DNA of 64,000 nucleotides from Vicinamibacterales bacterium. Lineage in GTDB: Bacteria; Acidobacteriota; Vicinamibacteria; Vicinamibacterales; JAKQTR01. Under the pieces are notes generated by a model. It was not told the origin of the DNA. It was given only the letters and a program-made list of their open reading frames with translations, and made no database searches. Shown here piece after piece: positions 1 through 9,873 of this stretch. The position numbers and the translations under genes were made by a program. Each line of letters starts with the position of its first letter. Position 1 is the stretch's first letter. The stretch is taken from NCBI GenBank assembly GCA_025456345.1, contig JALOKU010000009.1:1-64000 (forward strand). Direction: 5' to 3'.

Positions 1-993
<993 letters not shown>

Positions 994-1032
994 CCGCTGG
1001 TTCCAGGCCGGACGACCAGAGGCCTGGCCGCC

Positions 1033-2478
1033 GTGCGATCAGCTGGCGCGAGCATGCGTACTCGCAGGTTGGACTTGCGCGTCCTACGTTTCGTTGTCGC
1101 CGTCGCCCTCCCGCCGCTGCTGACCTGTCTGCTCGCGGCCGTCTGGGTTCAGTCGGGCCGCATCCGTCTCTTCGGTGACGAACCGCACTACGTCATTATC
1201 GCCGAGAGCGTCGTGCGCGATGGAGACGTCGAACTCCGAAACAACCACGCGCTCGAGGAACGCTCTCCCACGCACGTCGGAGAGGTTGCGCCCCACGCCT
1301 ATGCGGCAGGCCACCGCTGGTACCCGCTCCATGGCCCTGGACTGGGGGTCCTCATCGCACCGGGGCTCAGCGTCGGCGGCGTGCTGGGCGCGCGACTGAC
1401 GACCTGCGCACTGTCCGCACTCCTGCCTCTCACGATGTTCCTGTGGCTGGATGGCCTGCTCGGGCGACGTCACGCGATGTGGCTGACGCTGGCCGCCACG
1501 CTCTCGATCCCCTACGTGTTCGGCGCGGTCCACCTGTACCCCGATCCGGTGGCGGCGGCGATGGCGGCGCCGCTGCTGCTCCTACTCGCGCACCCCGCCG
1601 ACGGGCAGCGCCGGTACATGGCCTGGGCGGCGTTCTGGCTGGTCACTGGCCTGCTGCCCCTCTTGATGGTGAAGTTCCTGGCGCCGTCGATCCTGCTGGC
1701 GATGTTCGCGCTGGCCGGTCCACCGTCCCATCTGCGACGGCTTCCCGGGCGCCACGACGCCTGGCGCACAGCTCCTCTCTTCGTGGTCGGCCCGCTGATT
1801 CTCGCGGCGTATCACATCGTGGTGTTCGGCGACGTGCTCGGCCCACGGGGCATGGGTGAACTGGCCGCTGGCATGAACCAGGCCGTCATGGTTCTCCTGG
1901 GCCTGCACCTGGATCAAGCGCAGGGGATCTTCCTGCAGCAGCCGCTCCTCCTGGCGGGCGTCCCCGCGCTTGGCGTCATGGCCGTCCGGCGGCCCGGACT
2001 CGCGGCGGCGTGGTGCGCGCTCTACGCCTCGCTCCTCGTCCCGAATCTCCTCCAGATCATTCCATTCGGGGGTGCGAGCCCGTCAGGCCGTTTCGCCTGG
2101 CCAGCGGCATGGCTGTGGCTGGTGCCTCTGGCCGTGACATTCAGCTGGCATCGAGGCCAACTGGAGCGTTTCTTCCGCCCGGTGCTGCTCGCCGCCGGTG
2201 CCTACCAGGCGGTACTGGCGCTCAGGTGGCTTCCCAGCCCGATGACGATCACGAACGAGTTCACTCCTGATCTGGCGCTCCGGAACAGCCTCTTCCCGGT
2301 CGGGATGCGCGCGTGGCTCCCTTCCTTCTACTCCGCGGACTTCCTGTCGTTTCCGCCGAACGTTGTCGCCATCGTCGCACTGCTGCTGCTCGTGGCGAGC
2401 GGTCCAGTCCTGGGATGGTGGCTCGCCCGATCGCGATCAGCGGACCGACGCACGTCCGCCGGCCCGGGGCCGGATTAG
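1033..2478 (+). CDS. polytopic membrane protein, possible GT-C type glycosyltransferase
   Basis: About 481 residues with roughly ten hydrophobic segments. After the first membrane helix there is GDEPHY, an acidic pair in the first extracytoplasmic loop, which is where GT-C (ArnT/PMT-like) transferases keep their catalytic acids; this is the only functional hint. A second in-frame ATG (1054, MRTRR) is an equally good start. It follows the helicase by 39 bases and ends 23 bases from a converging gene. No named family is recognised with confidence, so a polyprenol-sugar transferase role is inference. Confidence 0.6.
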   Translation: MRSAGASMRTRRLDLRVLRFVVAVALPPLLTCLLAAVWVQSGRIRLFGDEPHYVIIAESVVRDGDVELRNNHALEERSPTHVGEVAPHAYAAGHRWYPLHGPGLGVLIAPGLSVGGVLGARLTTCALSALLPLTMFLWLDGLLGRRHAMWLTLAATLSIPYVFGAVHLYPDPVAAAMAAPLLLLLAHPADGQRRYMAWAAFWLVTGLLPLLMVKFLAPSILLAMFALAGPPSHLRRLPGRHDAWRTAPLFVVGPLILAAYHIVVFGDVLGPRGMGELAAGMNQAVMVLLGLHLDQAQGIFLQQPLLLAGVPALGVMAVRRPGLAAAWCALYASLLVPNLLQIIPFGGASPSGRFAWPAAWLWLVPLAVTFSWHRGQLERFFRPVLLAAGAYQAVLALRWLPSPMTITNEFTPDLALRNSLFPVGMRAWLPSFYSADFLSFPPNVVAIVALLLLVASGPVLGWWLARSRSADRRTSAGPGPD

Positions 2479-2501
2479 CAACACGTCAATCGTGCGCTGA
2501 G

Positions 2502-3050
2502 TCAGATCAGCCGGCCGGCGAGACCCGGGTGCGTGGTGACGGCGTGCATCGCCCGCGCCACCCAGCCGTCCCGGCTGGCCGCGTCGAGGCGGCAGTGCGG
2601 AATTTTCTTCTCCGCGAGCAGCGTGTCGACAAGCTGATCGATCGACCGCACGAAGAACTCGTCCGTGTCGCGCACGCCGTCCTCGGCGGCCGGGGCGATC
2701 ATCGGCACCTTGATCAGCACGTCGTACGACTTCATCCAGTAGTCCACGAACCGTTCGATGGCCTTCTGCCGTCCGCACGAGAGGACCATGTAGGCGTAGT
2801 TGTCGAGGACGCTGCGGTCGCAGACGACGACGTCGTGGGCGCTGCCGGAGCGGATCTCCTCCGCCACCTGGGTCATGAGGATCCAGGTCTGCGCGTCGAG
2901 GGAGGTCTTGCGGTTGATCGGCAGCGGCGAGAGGCGCGCCACCTCCTTGACCATGTCCGCGTTCAGGCCCTGCCGCTTGAGGCCGGCCGTCACGTCGTAA
3001 CACAGCGTGGTCTTCCCGGTGCCGTGGGTGCCGATGAACGCGAGCTTCAT
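2502..3050 (-). CDS. P-loop NTPase, AAA_28/NadR-kinase-like
   Basis: The 182-residue protein begins [15 protein letters not shown], a textbook Walker A loop, and has [14 protein letters not shown], the Walker B/DRS-type motif of small nucleoside or cofactor kinases in the AAA_28 group. The track extends this frame upstream to 3446, but the P-loop sits at the ATG at 3050, which overlaps the stop of the aldo/keto reductase as ATGA. Substrate unknown; a phosphotransfer or nucleotide-binding role is inferred. It is the last gene of a leftward set with the reductase, a dipeptidase and a peroxiredoxin. Confidence 0.75.
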   Translation of the reverse strand: MKLAFIGTHGTGKTTLCYDVTAGLKRQGLNADMVKEVARLSPLPINRKTSLDAQTWILMTQVAEEIRSGSAHDVVVCDRSVLDNYAYMVLSCGRQKAIERFVDYWMKSYDVLIKVPMIAPAAEDGVRDTDEFFVRSIDQLVDTLLAEKKIPHCRLDAASRDGWVARAMHAVTTHPGLAGRLI

Positions 3051-4051
3051 GCGATCGGGGTCTTCATCCAGGGCGCGGTGTTGTGGAAGTTGGTCACCAC
3101 GCCGCCGGGGGGCACCAGCGCGTCGCAGGCCAGGCGCTCGGCGGCCGCGAGCGACAGGTCGAGCACCGGCAGCAACTCGAACAACTGCTCCTCGGTCCGC
3201 GGGCCGACAATCGGCGCGGTGACGCCGGGCTGGTCCTTGCACCACAGCAGCGCGAGCTGGCCCGGCGTCCGACCGTGCGAGCGGGCCAGGTCGGCGAAGG
3301 CTCTCCCCACCGCGAGACCGCTCGGCGTCACGCGGTCTGCGTAGATGTTGGCCTGCCCGGGCTGGCGCATCGCGCGCGAATCGGCGGGCAGCGGCCCCTC
3401 GGCGGGGTACCGCCCGGCCAGCACGCCCTGGGCGAGCGGGGCCCACGGCAGAATCGCAAGGCCGTAGCGCTGGGCGAGCGGGATCAGTTCGTTCTCGATG
3501 CGCCGATCGAGGAGATTGTACGGCGGCTGTTCGCTGACGTAGCGGGCGAGTCCGAGGCGCTCACTCACGGCGAGCGCTTCCATCACCATCCACGCCGGGT
3601 GGGTCGAACAGCCGACGTAGCGGACCTTGCCGGCACGCACGAGATCGGTGAGGGCGCCAAGCGTCTCGTCGACCGGGATGTCCGGGCTGGGCCGGTGGAT
3701 CTGATAGAGGTCGATGTAGTCCGTACCGAGGCGTCTCAGCGACGCGTCGCAGGCCCGCAGGATGTGCAGGCGCGAGTTGCCCTGATCGTTCGGGCCAAGA
3801 CCGGTCCGCCCGTGGACCTTGGTGCCGAGAATCACCTTGTCGCGGCGGCCGGCCAGGGCTTTCCCGACGAGGCGCTCCGAGTCGCCGGCGTTGTAGACGT
3901 CGGCGGTATCGACGAAGTTGATGCCCGCGTCCAGCGCGGCGTGCACGATCCGGACCGCCTCGGCCTCGGCCGTGCCGCCGCCGAAATTCATCGCGCCGAG
4001 GCACAGCGGCGACACGCGCACGCCGGTCCGGCCCAGCAGTCGATGGTCCAT
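3047..4051 (-). CDS. aldo/keto reductase
   Basis: About 334 residues with the AKR barrel signatures: [15 protein letters not shown] at the N-terminus, the catalytic tetrad spread over FVDTADVY (Asp, Tyr), GTKV (Lys) and QIHRP (His), and a GPRTEEQL cofactor-binding segment near the end. It should reduce a carbonyl with NADPH in the cytoplasm; the substrate cannot be read. The track starts at a GTG at 4063, but the ATG at 4051 is preceded by GGAG at six bases and matches the normal family start. It overlaps the next gene by four bases. Confidence 0.92.
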   Translation of the reverse strand: MDHRLLGRTGVRVSPLCLGAMNFGGGTAEAEAVRIVHAALDAGINFVDTADVYNAGDSERLVGKALAGRRDKVILGTKVHGRTGLGPNDQGNSRLHILRACDASLRRLGTDYIDLYQIHRPSPDIPVDETLGALTDLVRAGKVRYVGCSTHPAWMVMEALAVSERLGLARYVSEQPPYNLLDRRIENELIPLAQRYGLAILPWAPLAQGVLAGRYPAEGPLPADSRAMRQPGQANIYADRVTPSGLAVGRAFADLARSHGRTPGQLALLWCKDQPGVTAPIVGPRTEEQLFELLPVLDLSLAAAERLACDALVPPGGVVTNFHNTAPWMKTPIA

Positions 4052-4124
4052 CGCGTGCTCCACGTGAGAACGGGGCCAGACTCGCCCGGCCCGATGCCGC
4101 AGGCGCGAATCTGACGCCGGTCAC

Positions 4125-5408
4125 CTACCTCGCGGTCTTCTGCTCCCGCGCGGCCACTTTCTCCACCCCCCGCCAGACGCGCAGGAGGTTGCCGCCCCAG
4201 ATCTTCGCGATGTCCTGCTCGGAGTAGCCGCGGCGGACAAGCTCCTCCGTCACGTTGGGCGCTTCCGACGCGTCGTTGAACCCGAGGATGCCGCCGCCGC
4301 CGTCGAAGTCGGTGCCGATCCCGACATGATCGACGCCCGCCACCTTCACGGCGTGGTCGAGATGATCGGCGAAGTCCTTCAGGGTGGCGGGCGGGAACCT
4401 GGCATCGATCTCCTGCATGCGCGCCATGTACGCAGCGCGGCGCGTCTGCGCCTCCGCCTGCTGTTCCGGCGTCTGCGGCTGCGCGGGCGGGCCACCGCCC
4501 ATCCGGCCGCGCCCGCCGGGCTGCATGCCAATCTCTTCCCGCAACTTCCGCACGGCCTCGGCGCGTTCCGGCGAGTCCGCCTTCAAGTACGACCCGAGCG
4601 CCACGATCTGCACGACGCCGCCGCCTTTCGCGACGGCCCGCAACTGATCGTCGTCGAGGTTCCGGTCGACGTCATTGACGGCCTTGCAGCCCGAATGAGA
4701 CGCGATGATCGGCGCCTTCGAGATCTTGACGACGTCCCAGAACGTCGTCGGCGCCGAGTGCGACACGTCCACCATCATCCCGAGACGGTTCATCTCGGCC
4801 ACCACCTGCCTGCCGAACGCCGAGAGGCCCCCGCTGCGCGGCGGGTTGCGGTCGCTCGACGAGTCGCCGATCTGATTGTGGCCGCTGTGCGTCAGGGAGA
4901 TGTAGCGGGCGCCCCGGTCGTAGAAGGCCTTCACGTTGGCGAGGTCCTCCCCCACCGGATAGCCGTTCTCGACGCCGGTCATGATGATGCGCTTGCCGGT
5001 CTTCGCGACGCGCTCGACCTCGGCGGGAGACACCGCGAAGGCGCACATCTCGGGCCGCGCTTTCTGCGTCAGGGTGTCCAGCGAGTCGAACTGCCGCATG
5101 GCCGAGTCGAACGCGGCCTTGTACGCCGCGGCATCGAACGCCTGCCGCTGCCCGACGAAGACGGCCAGGAACACGCCCTTCATGCCGCCCTGCTGCATCT
5201 TGACAAGATCGACCTTCTGCCCGGGCGTCAGCACGCCGTAGTCCCCGTTGCGCATATCCACGTGAGTGTCGAGCGTCAGGACCTTCGCGTGAATCGCGTC
5301 GGATTTCAGGCGCACCGCGTCGTTCGGCGCCGCGCCGCCCTGCGCCCCGACGACCGCCGCCAGGCACACCGTCACGACCGACAGGCCCGTTATCAGCTTC
5401 AGCATCAT
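4125..5408 (-). CDS. membrane dipeptidase (M19 / renal dipeptidase family), secreted
   Basis: A 427-residue protein with an N-terminal signal peptide (hydrophobic run ending VVGAQG). Metal-binding features of family M19 are visible: LDTHVD (HxD), VSHS and ASHSGC (two His), and GIGTDFDG near the C-terminus. The family removes N-terminal residues from dipeptides with a dinuclear zinc site. A Gly/Pro/Gln-rich insert (about residues 295-320) interrupts the barrel. It starts 19 bases after the peroxiredoxin stop, so they may be cotranscribed. Confidence 0.93.
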   Translation of the reverse strand: MMLKLITGLSVVTVCLAAVVGAQGGAAPNDAVRLKSDAIHAKVLTLDTHVDMRNGDYGVLTPGQKVDLVKMQQGGMKGVFLAVFVGQRQAFDAAAYKAAFDSAMRQFDSLDTLTQKARPEMCAFAVSPAEVERVAKTGKRIIMTGVENGYPVGEDLANVKAFYDRGARYISLTHSGHNQIGDSSSDRNPPRSGGLSAFGRQVVAEMNRLGMMVDVSHSAPTTFWDVVKISKAPIIASHSGCKAVNDVDRNLDDDQLRAVAKGGGVVQIVALGSYLKADSPERAEAVRKLREEIGMQPGGRGRMGGGPPAQPQTPEQQAEAQTRRAAYMARMQEIDARFPPATLKDFADHLDHAVKVAGVDHVGIGTDFDGGGGILGFNDASEAPNVTEELVRRGYSEQDIAKIWGGNLLRVWRGVEKVAAREQKTAR

Positions 5409-5427
5409 GAACTCGCTATCAGCGTCC

Positions 5428-6039
5428 TCAGCCCTGGAGCGCCTCGTGGACCTTGCCCACGAGGTTCGCGCCCGGGAGCAGCGTTTTGTCGCCCTCGTCC
5501 TTCCACTTCGACGGGCAGGCCTCGGTGGTCTTTCGCGACAGGTAGAGGTTGGCCTTGAACTTCCGCAGCAGCTCGTCGATGTTGCGGCCCAGGTTGTAGA
5601 AGTTCATCTCGGTCCCGAGCAGGGTGCCCTCGGGATTGATGATGTAGGTCCCTCGCAGCGCCAGGCCGGACCCCTCGTCGAGCACGCCGAACATGCGGCT
5701 GAGCGCGCCGGTGGCGTCGGAGCCCATCGGGTACGCGACCTTCGAGAGTTCCTTCTCGTGCTCGCGCCACGCGAGGTGCACGAACTTGGTGTCGGTGCTG
5801 ACCGTGACGACGTCACACCCCATCTTGACGAACCGGTCGTTCTGCTCTGCCAGAGCAGCGAACTCGGTCGCTCACACGAACGTGAAATCGGCCGGATAGA
5901 AGAACAGGATCGTCCAGCGCTTCTTCGCGATCTGCGACGCCAGCGAAAACGTGCCGAAGTCGCCTTTCGCCGGTTCGTAGGTCTCGAGTTCGAAGTCGGG
6001 GACCCGCTGCCCCAGTTTCAACGGCGTGCAGTCAGACAC
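5428..6039 (-). CDS. prxU: selenocysteine-containing peroxiredoxin (TGA = Sec56), AhpC/TSA family
   Basis: The track shows only the last 131 codons (from 5823). Reading upstream in the same frame gives a normal 2-Cys peroxiredoxin N-terminus back to a GTG at 6039 with AGGAGG five bases before it, interrupted by one TGA (5872-5874). That codon falls exactly at the peroxidatic cysteine: FYPADFTFV-[TGA]-ATEF, where relatives have FTFVCPTE. The full protein is 203 residues, a normal family length, with Sec56 and a resolving Cys175 in EACPSKW, so it should reduce peroxides as a typical 2-Cys enzyme. A perfect hairpin lies 13 bases after TGA (see SECIS entry). Selenoprotein PrxU is a known family; that this gene is one is read from sequence. 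No sel genes are in the window. Confidence 0.9.
5842..5858 (-). promoter_or_regulatory. bacterial SECIS-like hairpin of the peroxiredoxin gene
   Basis: On the coding strand, 13 bases after the in-frame TGA, CTGCTCT-GGC-AGAGCAG forms a perfect 7-bp stem with a loop beginning with G (or 6 bp with loop TGGCA). Bacterial SECIS elements sit immediately downstream of the UGA inside the coding region, with a small apical loop carrying an early G about 16-37 bases away; this fits. Confidence 0.8.
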
Positions 6040-6076
6040 GTACGCCTCCTCAAACGATCGATGGCTCCCGAAATGC

Positions 6077-6082
6077 TATCAT
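6077..6082 (+). promoter_or_regulatory. candidate -10 element for the YdjM-like gene
   Basis: TATCAT lies in the 56-base gap between the divergent peroxiredoxin and YdjM-like genes, 13 bases before the ATG. A start about seven bases downstream would leave a leader of only a few bases. No clear -35 is seen, so confidence is low. Confidence 0.3.
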
Positions 6083-6095
6083 GGCGGTCTGACGC

Positions 6096-7214
6096 ATGGA
6101 ACCACTCGCGCACACGCTGGCGGGCGCGTGCCTGGCCGAAAGCGGCCTCAAAAGGCTCTCCCCGCTCGCCACGTCAACCCTGATCATCGCCGCGAACATC
6201 CCCGATGTCGACGGCGCGTGCTACCTGCACGGCGCCGACCTCGCGTTCGCGTTCCGCCGGGGCTGGACGCACGGCGTGCTGGCCATCGTCCTGCTTCCCG
6301 TCGCGTTGACGGCGGCGATGCTGGCCCTCGATCGCGTCCTGGGCCGGCGGCACGCGGGGCGCCCGCCGGCCAGGCCCCTGGCCCTGCTGGGCCTCGCCGC
6401 CCTTGGTGTGCTCTCCCACCCGTTTCTCGACTGGCTGAACAACTACGGCGTGCGGCTGCTGATGCCGTTCTCGGACCGCTGGTTCTACGGCGACACGCTG
6501 TTCATCGTCGATCCGTGGCTCTGGCTGATCCTCGGCGGCGCCGTCATGCTGGCCTGGACGACGCATACCCGCGGCAGCGTCACCGCGGCGGCGCTGGGAC
6601 TCGGGACGACGGCCGCGATGCTGATGGCCCCGATCGTCCCTGAGTGGGCCCGTGCCGTCTGGTTCGGCGGCCTCGTGGTCTGGGCGCTCGCCCGCGCCCG
6701 CGTGGGCGCGCCGCGCCGGCCGGCCATCGCGATCGGGGCGCTCGTCCTCGCCGGCGCCTACATCAGTGTCATGTTCGCCGGGTCGAGGCTGGCGGAACGG
6801 CAGGTGCGCGATCTGGCCCGGGCCCGCGGCTGGGCCGCCGAACAGGTGGCGGCCATGCCGGTGCCGGCCGAACCGCTGCGCCGGTCGGTCATCGTCGTGT
6901 CGGCCGATCGATATCTGTTCGTGCCCGTCACCTGGACAACGGGCCCCGCGGCCGGGATCGAACCGACGATTTTCGAGCGGGGTGCGCGGGATCCCGCGGT
7001 CGAGGCGGCGCTCTCCGCGCCTTTCGTGCAGGGCGTACGGGCGTGGCTGCGGTTTCCGAGCTATGAGGTGACGCCGCTCGCCGATGGCGGGAAGCGGGTG
7101 ATCATCCGCGACGCGCGGTTCGCGATCGGGAATCGTCCCGGCTTCGGCGTCATCGCGATGGTCGACCTCGACGCCGACTTCGTGCCGAGGCCGGGACCCC
7201 GCCTCACCGACTGA
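6096..7214 (+). CDS. YdjM-like membrane-bound metal-dependent hydrolase
   Basis: The 372-residue protein opens with MEPLAHTLAGACLAE and has IIAANIPDVDG, GWTHGVL and LSHPFLDWLNNYG, the His/Asp-rich motifs of the LexA-regulated YdjM/YfhO-type membrane hydrolase family (PF04307-like), with several membrane helices between them. The C-terminal ~150 residues form a soluble domain outside the conserved core. Family members are predicted zinc hydrolases of the inner membrane; the substrate is unknown. It is divergent from the peroxiredoxin. Confidence 0.85.
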   Translation: MEPLAHTLAGACLAESGLKRLSPLATSTLIIAANIPDVDGACYLHGADLAFAFRRGWTHGVLAIVLLPVALTAAMLALDRVLGRRHAGRPPARPLALLGLAALGVLSHPFLDWLNNYGVRLLMPFSDRWFYGDTLFIVDPWLWLILGGAVMLAWTTHTRGSVTAAALGLGTTAAMLMAPIVPEWARAVWFGGLVVWALARARVGAPRRPAIAIGALVLAGAYISVMFAGSRLAERQVRDLARARGWAAEQVAAMPVPAEPLRRSVIVVSADRYLFVPVTWTTGPAAGIEPTIFERGARDPAVEAALSAPFVQGVRAWLRFPSYEVTPLADGGKRVIIRDARFAIGNRPGFGVIAMVDLDADFVPRPGPRLTD

Positions 7215-7240
7215 CGGAACCGCCGGCTCCTGGCGCCGCC

Positions 7241-7954
7241 CTACTGCTTGCGGGCCGCGGTCCAGGTGCCGGTGGCTTCGCCCTTGTTGTAGTCCACGAC
7301 GCCGACCAGTTTGCCGTCCTGGATCTTCGCCCCCATGCCCACGGGCTCTCCGGCAGTGTACGGGAACCCGAGTTGAAGGGCGCCGTCCTTCCAGCTGCCG
7401 GCCGTCAAGGGCACCTTGCCTGCCGCCGAGATCATCTCGCCGCTCACGGTCTCGCCGCTCAACCGCAGGTCCATCGAGAACGACATGATCTGGCCGGCGA
7501 TGTCGACTTCGCCGGCCCAGGTCCCGCTGATGGGATCGCCGGCCTGGGCGCCACCGGCGGCCCCGGGCCGGGTGAGCCAGAACGTCCCGCTGCTGTCGCC
7601 GAGCTCCCACACGCCTTCGATGCGGCTGCCCTTCAGGGCGCAGGCGAGAGTGCCCTGCGACCCCTGGAGTTCAATCGTCAGCACCAGCTTCTCCCCGGTC
7701 AACGCCGCAGCCGCCACGGGAATCGGGCCCATTGATGATTCAATGGTCCCGGTGAGCTTGCCGTCCACAACCTTGAAGTCGCTGCGCAACGACACGTCGC
7801 CGTTGGGCGTCTGCGCCGAGCCTTCCCAGGCACCGGCAAACGACTCCAGCGTCACCGGCTGCCCGCCCTGGGCCGCCGCGACGCCCGGCAGCCCCGCGGC
7901 TGCCAGGACCATCACCGTTGCCGCCATCGCCACACGTAGGTTCACCACCATCAT
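7241..7954 (-). CDS. secreted protein with two similar beta-rich halves, function unknown
   Basis: A signal peptide (VAMAATVMVLAAAGLPGVAAAQG) precedes two related halves: AGAWEGSAQTPNGD... and SGTWAGEVDIAGQI..., each followed by alternating strands with L.G....G turns, suggesting two lipocalin-like or sandwich repeats. The start is set at the ATG at 7954, which has GGAGG five bases upstream, rather than the track's 7972. No enzyme motif is seen. Small secreted proteins of this 'GTW..' kind are frequent in acidobacterial genomes; the role is unknown. Confidence 0.75.
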   Translation of the reverse strand: MMVVNLRVAMAATVMVLAAAGLPGVAAAQGGQPVTLESFAGAWEGSAQTPNGDVSLRSDFKVVDGKLTGTIESSMGPIPVAAAALTGEKLVLTIELQGSQGTLACALKGSRIEGVWELGDSSGTFWLTRPGAAGGAQAGDPISGTWAGEVDIAGQIMSFSMDLRLSGETVSGEMISAAGKVPLTAGSWKDGALQLGFPYTAGEPVGMGAKIQDGKLVGVVDYNKGEATGTWTAARKQ

Positions 7955-7995
7955 TGCAGCCTCCAGGAACATGACGCGCCACTGGGCGCCGTCGT

Positions 7996-8733
7996 TCAGT
8001 CCAGCACCAGCCGTGCCCGCCGGAACCGCGCGAAGGCGGCTGCCAGGAGCGAGAGGTCAACAAGCGCCAGCAGCCCGGCCGCGACCCACAGCAGGCCATC
8101 GATGCCGATCGCCAAGGTCCAGGCGCCCATCTGCGCCTTCCAGGACTCCGGCAAGACCTGGATGCCGAGGGCCGGGACGAACATGAGCAGCAGGATCCCG
8201 ACGTTCAGCGTCTGGGCGGCCTGGCGCACGGTCGGGGCCCGAAGCGACACCAGCACGCCGGCGGTTGCCGCCAGCCCTGCGCCCAGCAGCGCCAGCAGCG
8301 GCGCCCCGACGGCGAAGCGCCACGGGAACATGAGCCACGCTCCCGAGCGCGCGGCGATGTTCACGGTGAGCAGGCTCAGCGCGAGCATGACGATCACCAG
8401 GCCCCAGCCGTACGCAACCGCCGCGAGCATCTTGCCCAGCAGAATGGCGCGGTCCGGCAGGCGGCTCGCAAGCAGGGTCTCGAGCGTGTGCCGTTCACGT
8501 TCGCCGGCAAAGGAGTCGGCCACTGCGCTGCCAACCAGCATCAGCGGCACCCATCCCCAGTAGAACACCGTCGCGGGCGACTGCACCCACTCCGCGCCCG
8601 ACTGGAGCGGAAGGAACACCCCGAACACGCCGATCAGGAGGACGAGGCTGAACCGCCCGCCGCGGTGGCTTCCCCCGAGCTGGAACAGTTCCCGCCATTC
8701 CTTCCACGCGACGGTCAGCACGTCCCCGATCAC
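7996..8733 (-). CDS. ABC-2 type transporter permease
   Basis: A 245-residue membrane protein with about six helices. It begins MIGDVLTVAWKEWRELF, the usual N-terminal amphipathic helix of ABC-2/NatB-like permeases, and includes AVADSFAGERERHTLETLLASRLPDRAILLGK, the conserved coupling segment. Its start overlaps the stop of the ATPase gene as ATGA, so the two form one exporter. The cargo cannot be read. Confidence 0.9.
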   Translation of the reverse strand: MIGDVLTVAWKEWRELFQLGGSHRGGRFSLVLLIGVFGVFLPLQSGAEWVQSPATVFYWGWVPLMLVGSAVADSFAGERERHTLETLLASRLPDRAILLGKMLAAVAYGWGLVIVMLALSLLTVNIAARSGAWLMFPWRFAVGAPLLALLGAGLAATAGVLVSLRAPTVRQAAQTLNVGILLLMFVPALGIQVLPESWKAQMGAWTLAIGIDGLLWVAAGLLALVDLSLLAAAFARFRRARLVLD

Positions 8734-9662
8734 GGCTCTTCCTCCATCAGCGTCAGAAAGACGTCCTCGAGCGACCCCTTGTCCTTCCGCACCTCCTCCA
8801 CGAGTCCGCCGCTCTGGACGATGAGCCCGACAAGCGGCGCGGTCTCGGCCGATTCGGCCAGCTCGAGCACGATGCGCCCGTTCTGGAGCTGCGCACGAAC
8901 CACGCCCGGCCGCCCGCGCAGCAGGGCCAGCATCGCCTCGTTGAAGCCCCGCCCGGTGATCTCCGCCCGGGTCGCGCGGCTGGCCTTCAGCTCGTCCGGA
9001 TGGCCGACCGCGAGCAGCCGGCCCTGCTTGATCACCGCCACGCGGCTGCAGAGACGCTCGGCCTCAACGAGGTTGTGCGTGGTCAGAAACACCGTGACGC
9101 CTTCGCGCTGCACCAGCGTGCCCAGTTCGTCTCTGAGCGTCGCCGCCGCAACGGGGTCGAGGCCTGCGGTCGGCTCATCCAGAAACAGGAGGCTGGGCTT
9201 GTGCAGCAGCGCCCGCGCGACGGCCAGCTTCTGCTTCATCCCGCGGCTCCAGCGCCCGACAGGCTCGCCGCGGCGCTCCCAGAGCCCGAGCGGCTGAAGC
9301 AGTGCGCGGATGCGGGCGGCGCGGGCCTCGCCGCCGATGCGCCAGACGCGCGCGTAGAAGGTGAGATTGTCCTCCGCGCTCAGCCGCTCGTAGAGGCCGT
9401 GGTGTTCGAGCAGCGCCCCGGACTGCTCGCGGATCGAGCCGCCGTCGGCGCGCGTATCGAAACCGAGCACGGTGGCCCGCCCCCCGGTGGGTTCGAGCAG
9501 GCCGAGGAGGAGCCGGATGGTCGTGGTCTTCCCCGCCCCGTTGGGCCCGAGGAACCCGAACACCGTGCCCGACGGAATCTCGAGGTCGAGCCCGTCGACC
9601 GCGCGGACGCTGCCAAACGTGCGCGTCAACCCCTCGGTGCGAATGATCGCCGGTGCCGACAT
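8730..9662 (-). CDS. ABC transporter ATP-binding protein (ABC-2 exporter)
   Basis: About 310 residues with Walker A GPNGAGKTTT, a Q-loop region, the signature RWSRGMKQKL (a variant of LSGGQ as often seen in CcmA/DrrA-like proteins), Walker B LLFLDEPTAGLDP and the H-loop LTTHNL. A C-terminal extension of ~90 residues matches the regulatory tail of DrrA/NatA-type ATPases. The ATG at 9662 (MSAPAIIRTEGL) is preferred to 9683 because homologues start near the first strand. It is coupled to the downstream permease. Confidence 0.93.
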   Translation of the reverse strand: MSAPAIIRTEGLTRTFGSVRAVDGLDLEIPSGTVFGFLGPNGAGKTTTIRLLLGLLEPTGGRATVLGFDTRADGGSIREQSGALLEHHGLYERLSAEDNLTFYARVWRIGGEARAARIRALLQPLGLWERRGEPVGRWSRGMKQKLAVARALLHKPSLLFLDEPTAGLDPVAAATLRDELGTLVQREGVTVFLTTHNLVEAERLCSRVAVIKQGRLLAVGHPDELKASRATRAEITGRGFNEAMLALLRGRPGVVRAQLQNGRIVLELAESAETAPLVGLIVQSGGLVEEVRKDKGSLEDVFLTLMEEEP

Positions 9663-9692
9663 GACCCACCATGATACCTGCACATGAAGACG

Positions 9693-9723
9693 GAGGGACT
9701 AGGGACTAGGCGCTAGGGACTCG
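9693..9723. repeat. degenerate GGGACTAGG/CGCTAGGG repeat
   Basis: The intergenic stretch contains GGGACTAGGGACTAGG followed by CGCTAGGGAC, imperfect copies of a 7-base CTAGGG(A/G) unit. It resembles the perfect array at 53256-53318 and the short array at 42071-42100. The rest of the 9663-9873 gap shows no gene. Confidence 0.7.
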
Positions 9724-9873
9724 CCCTTTCGACTCGCGCGCTGGCGGACCGCTCGCTCAGGGTGCGCCGTTCCGGCGCAGGTCGTCAATCGTGCGGCCGT
9801 CACGCGGCGCACTGCGTACTTGCCTGCCGTCACCGTCTCGGGTACGTTGCTCAGACATCCCTGTGGAGGTTGC

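Noticed and set aside
5428-5823. Short peroxiredoxin ORF as a complete gene starting at Met73
   Set aside because: It lacks the peroxidatic site; the intact coding frame continues upstream through one TGA to a strong ribosome site.
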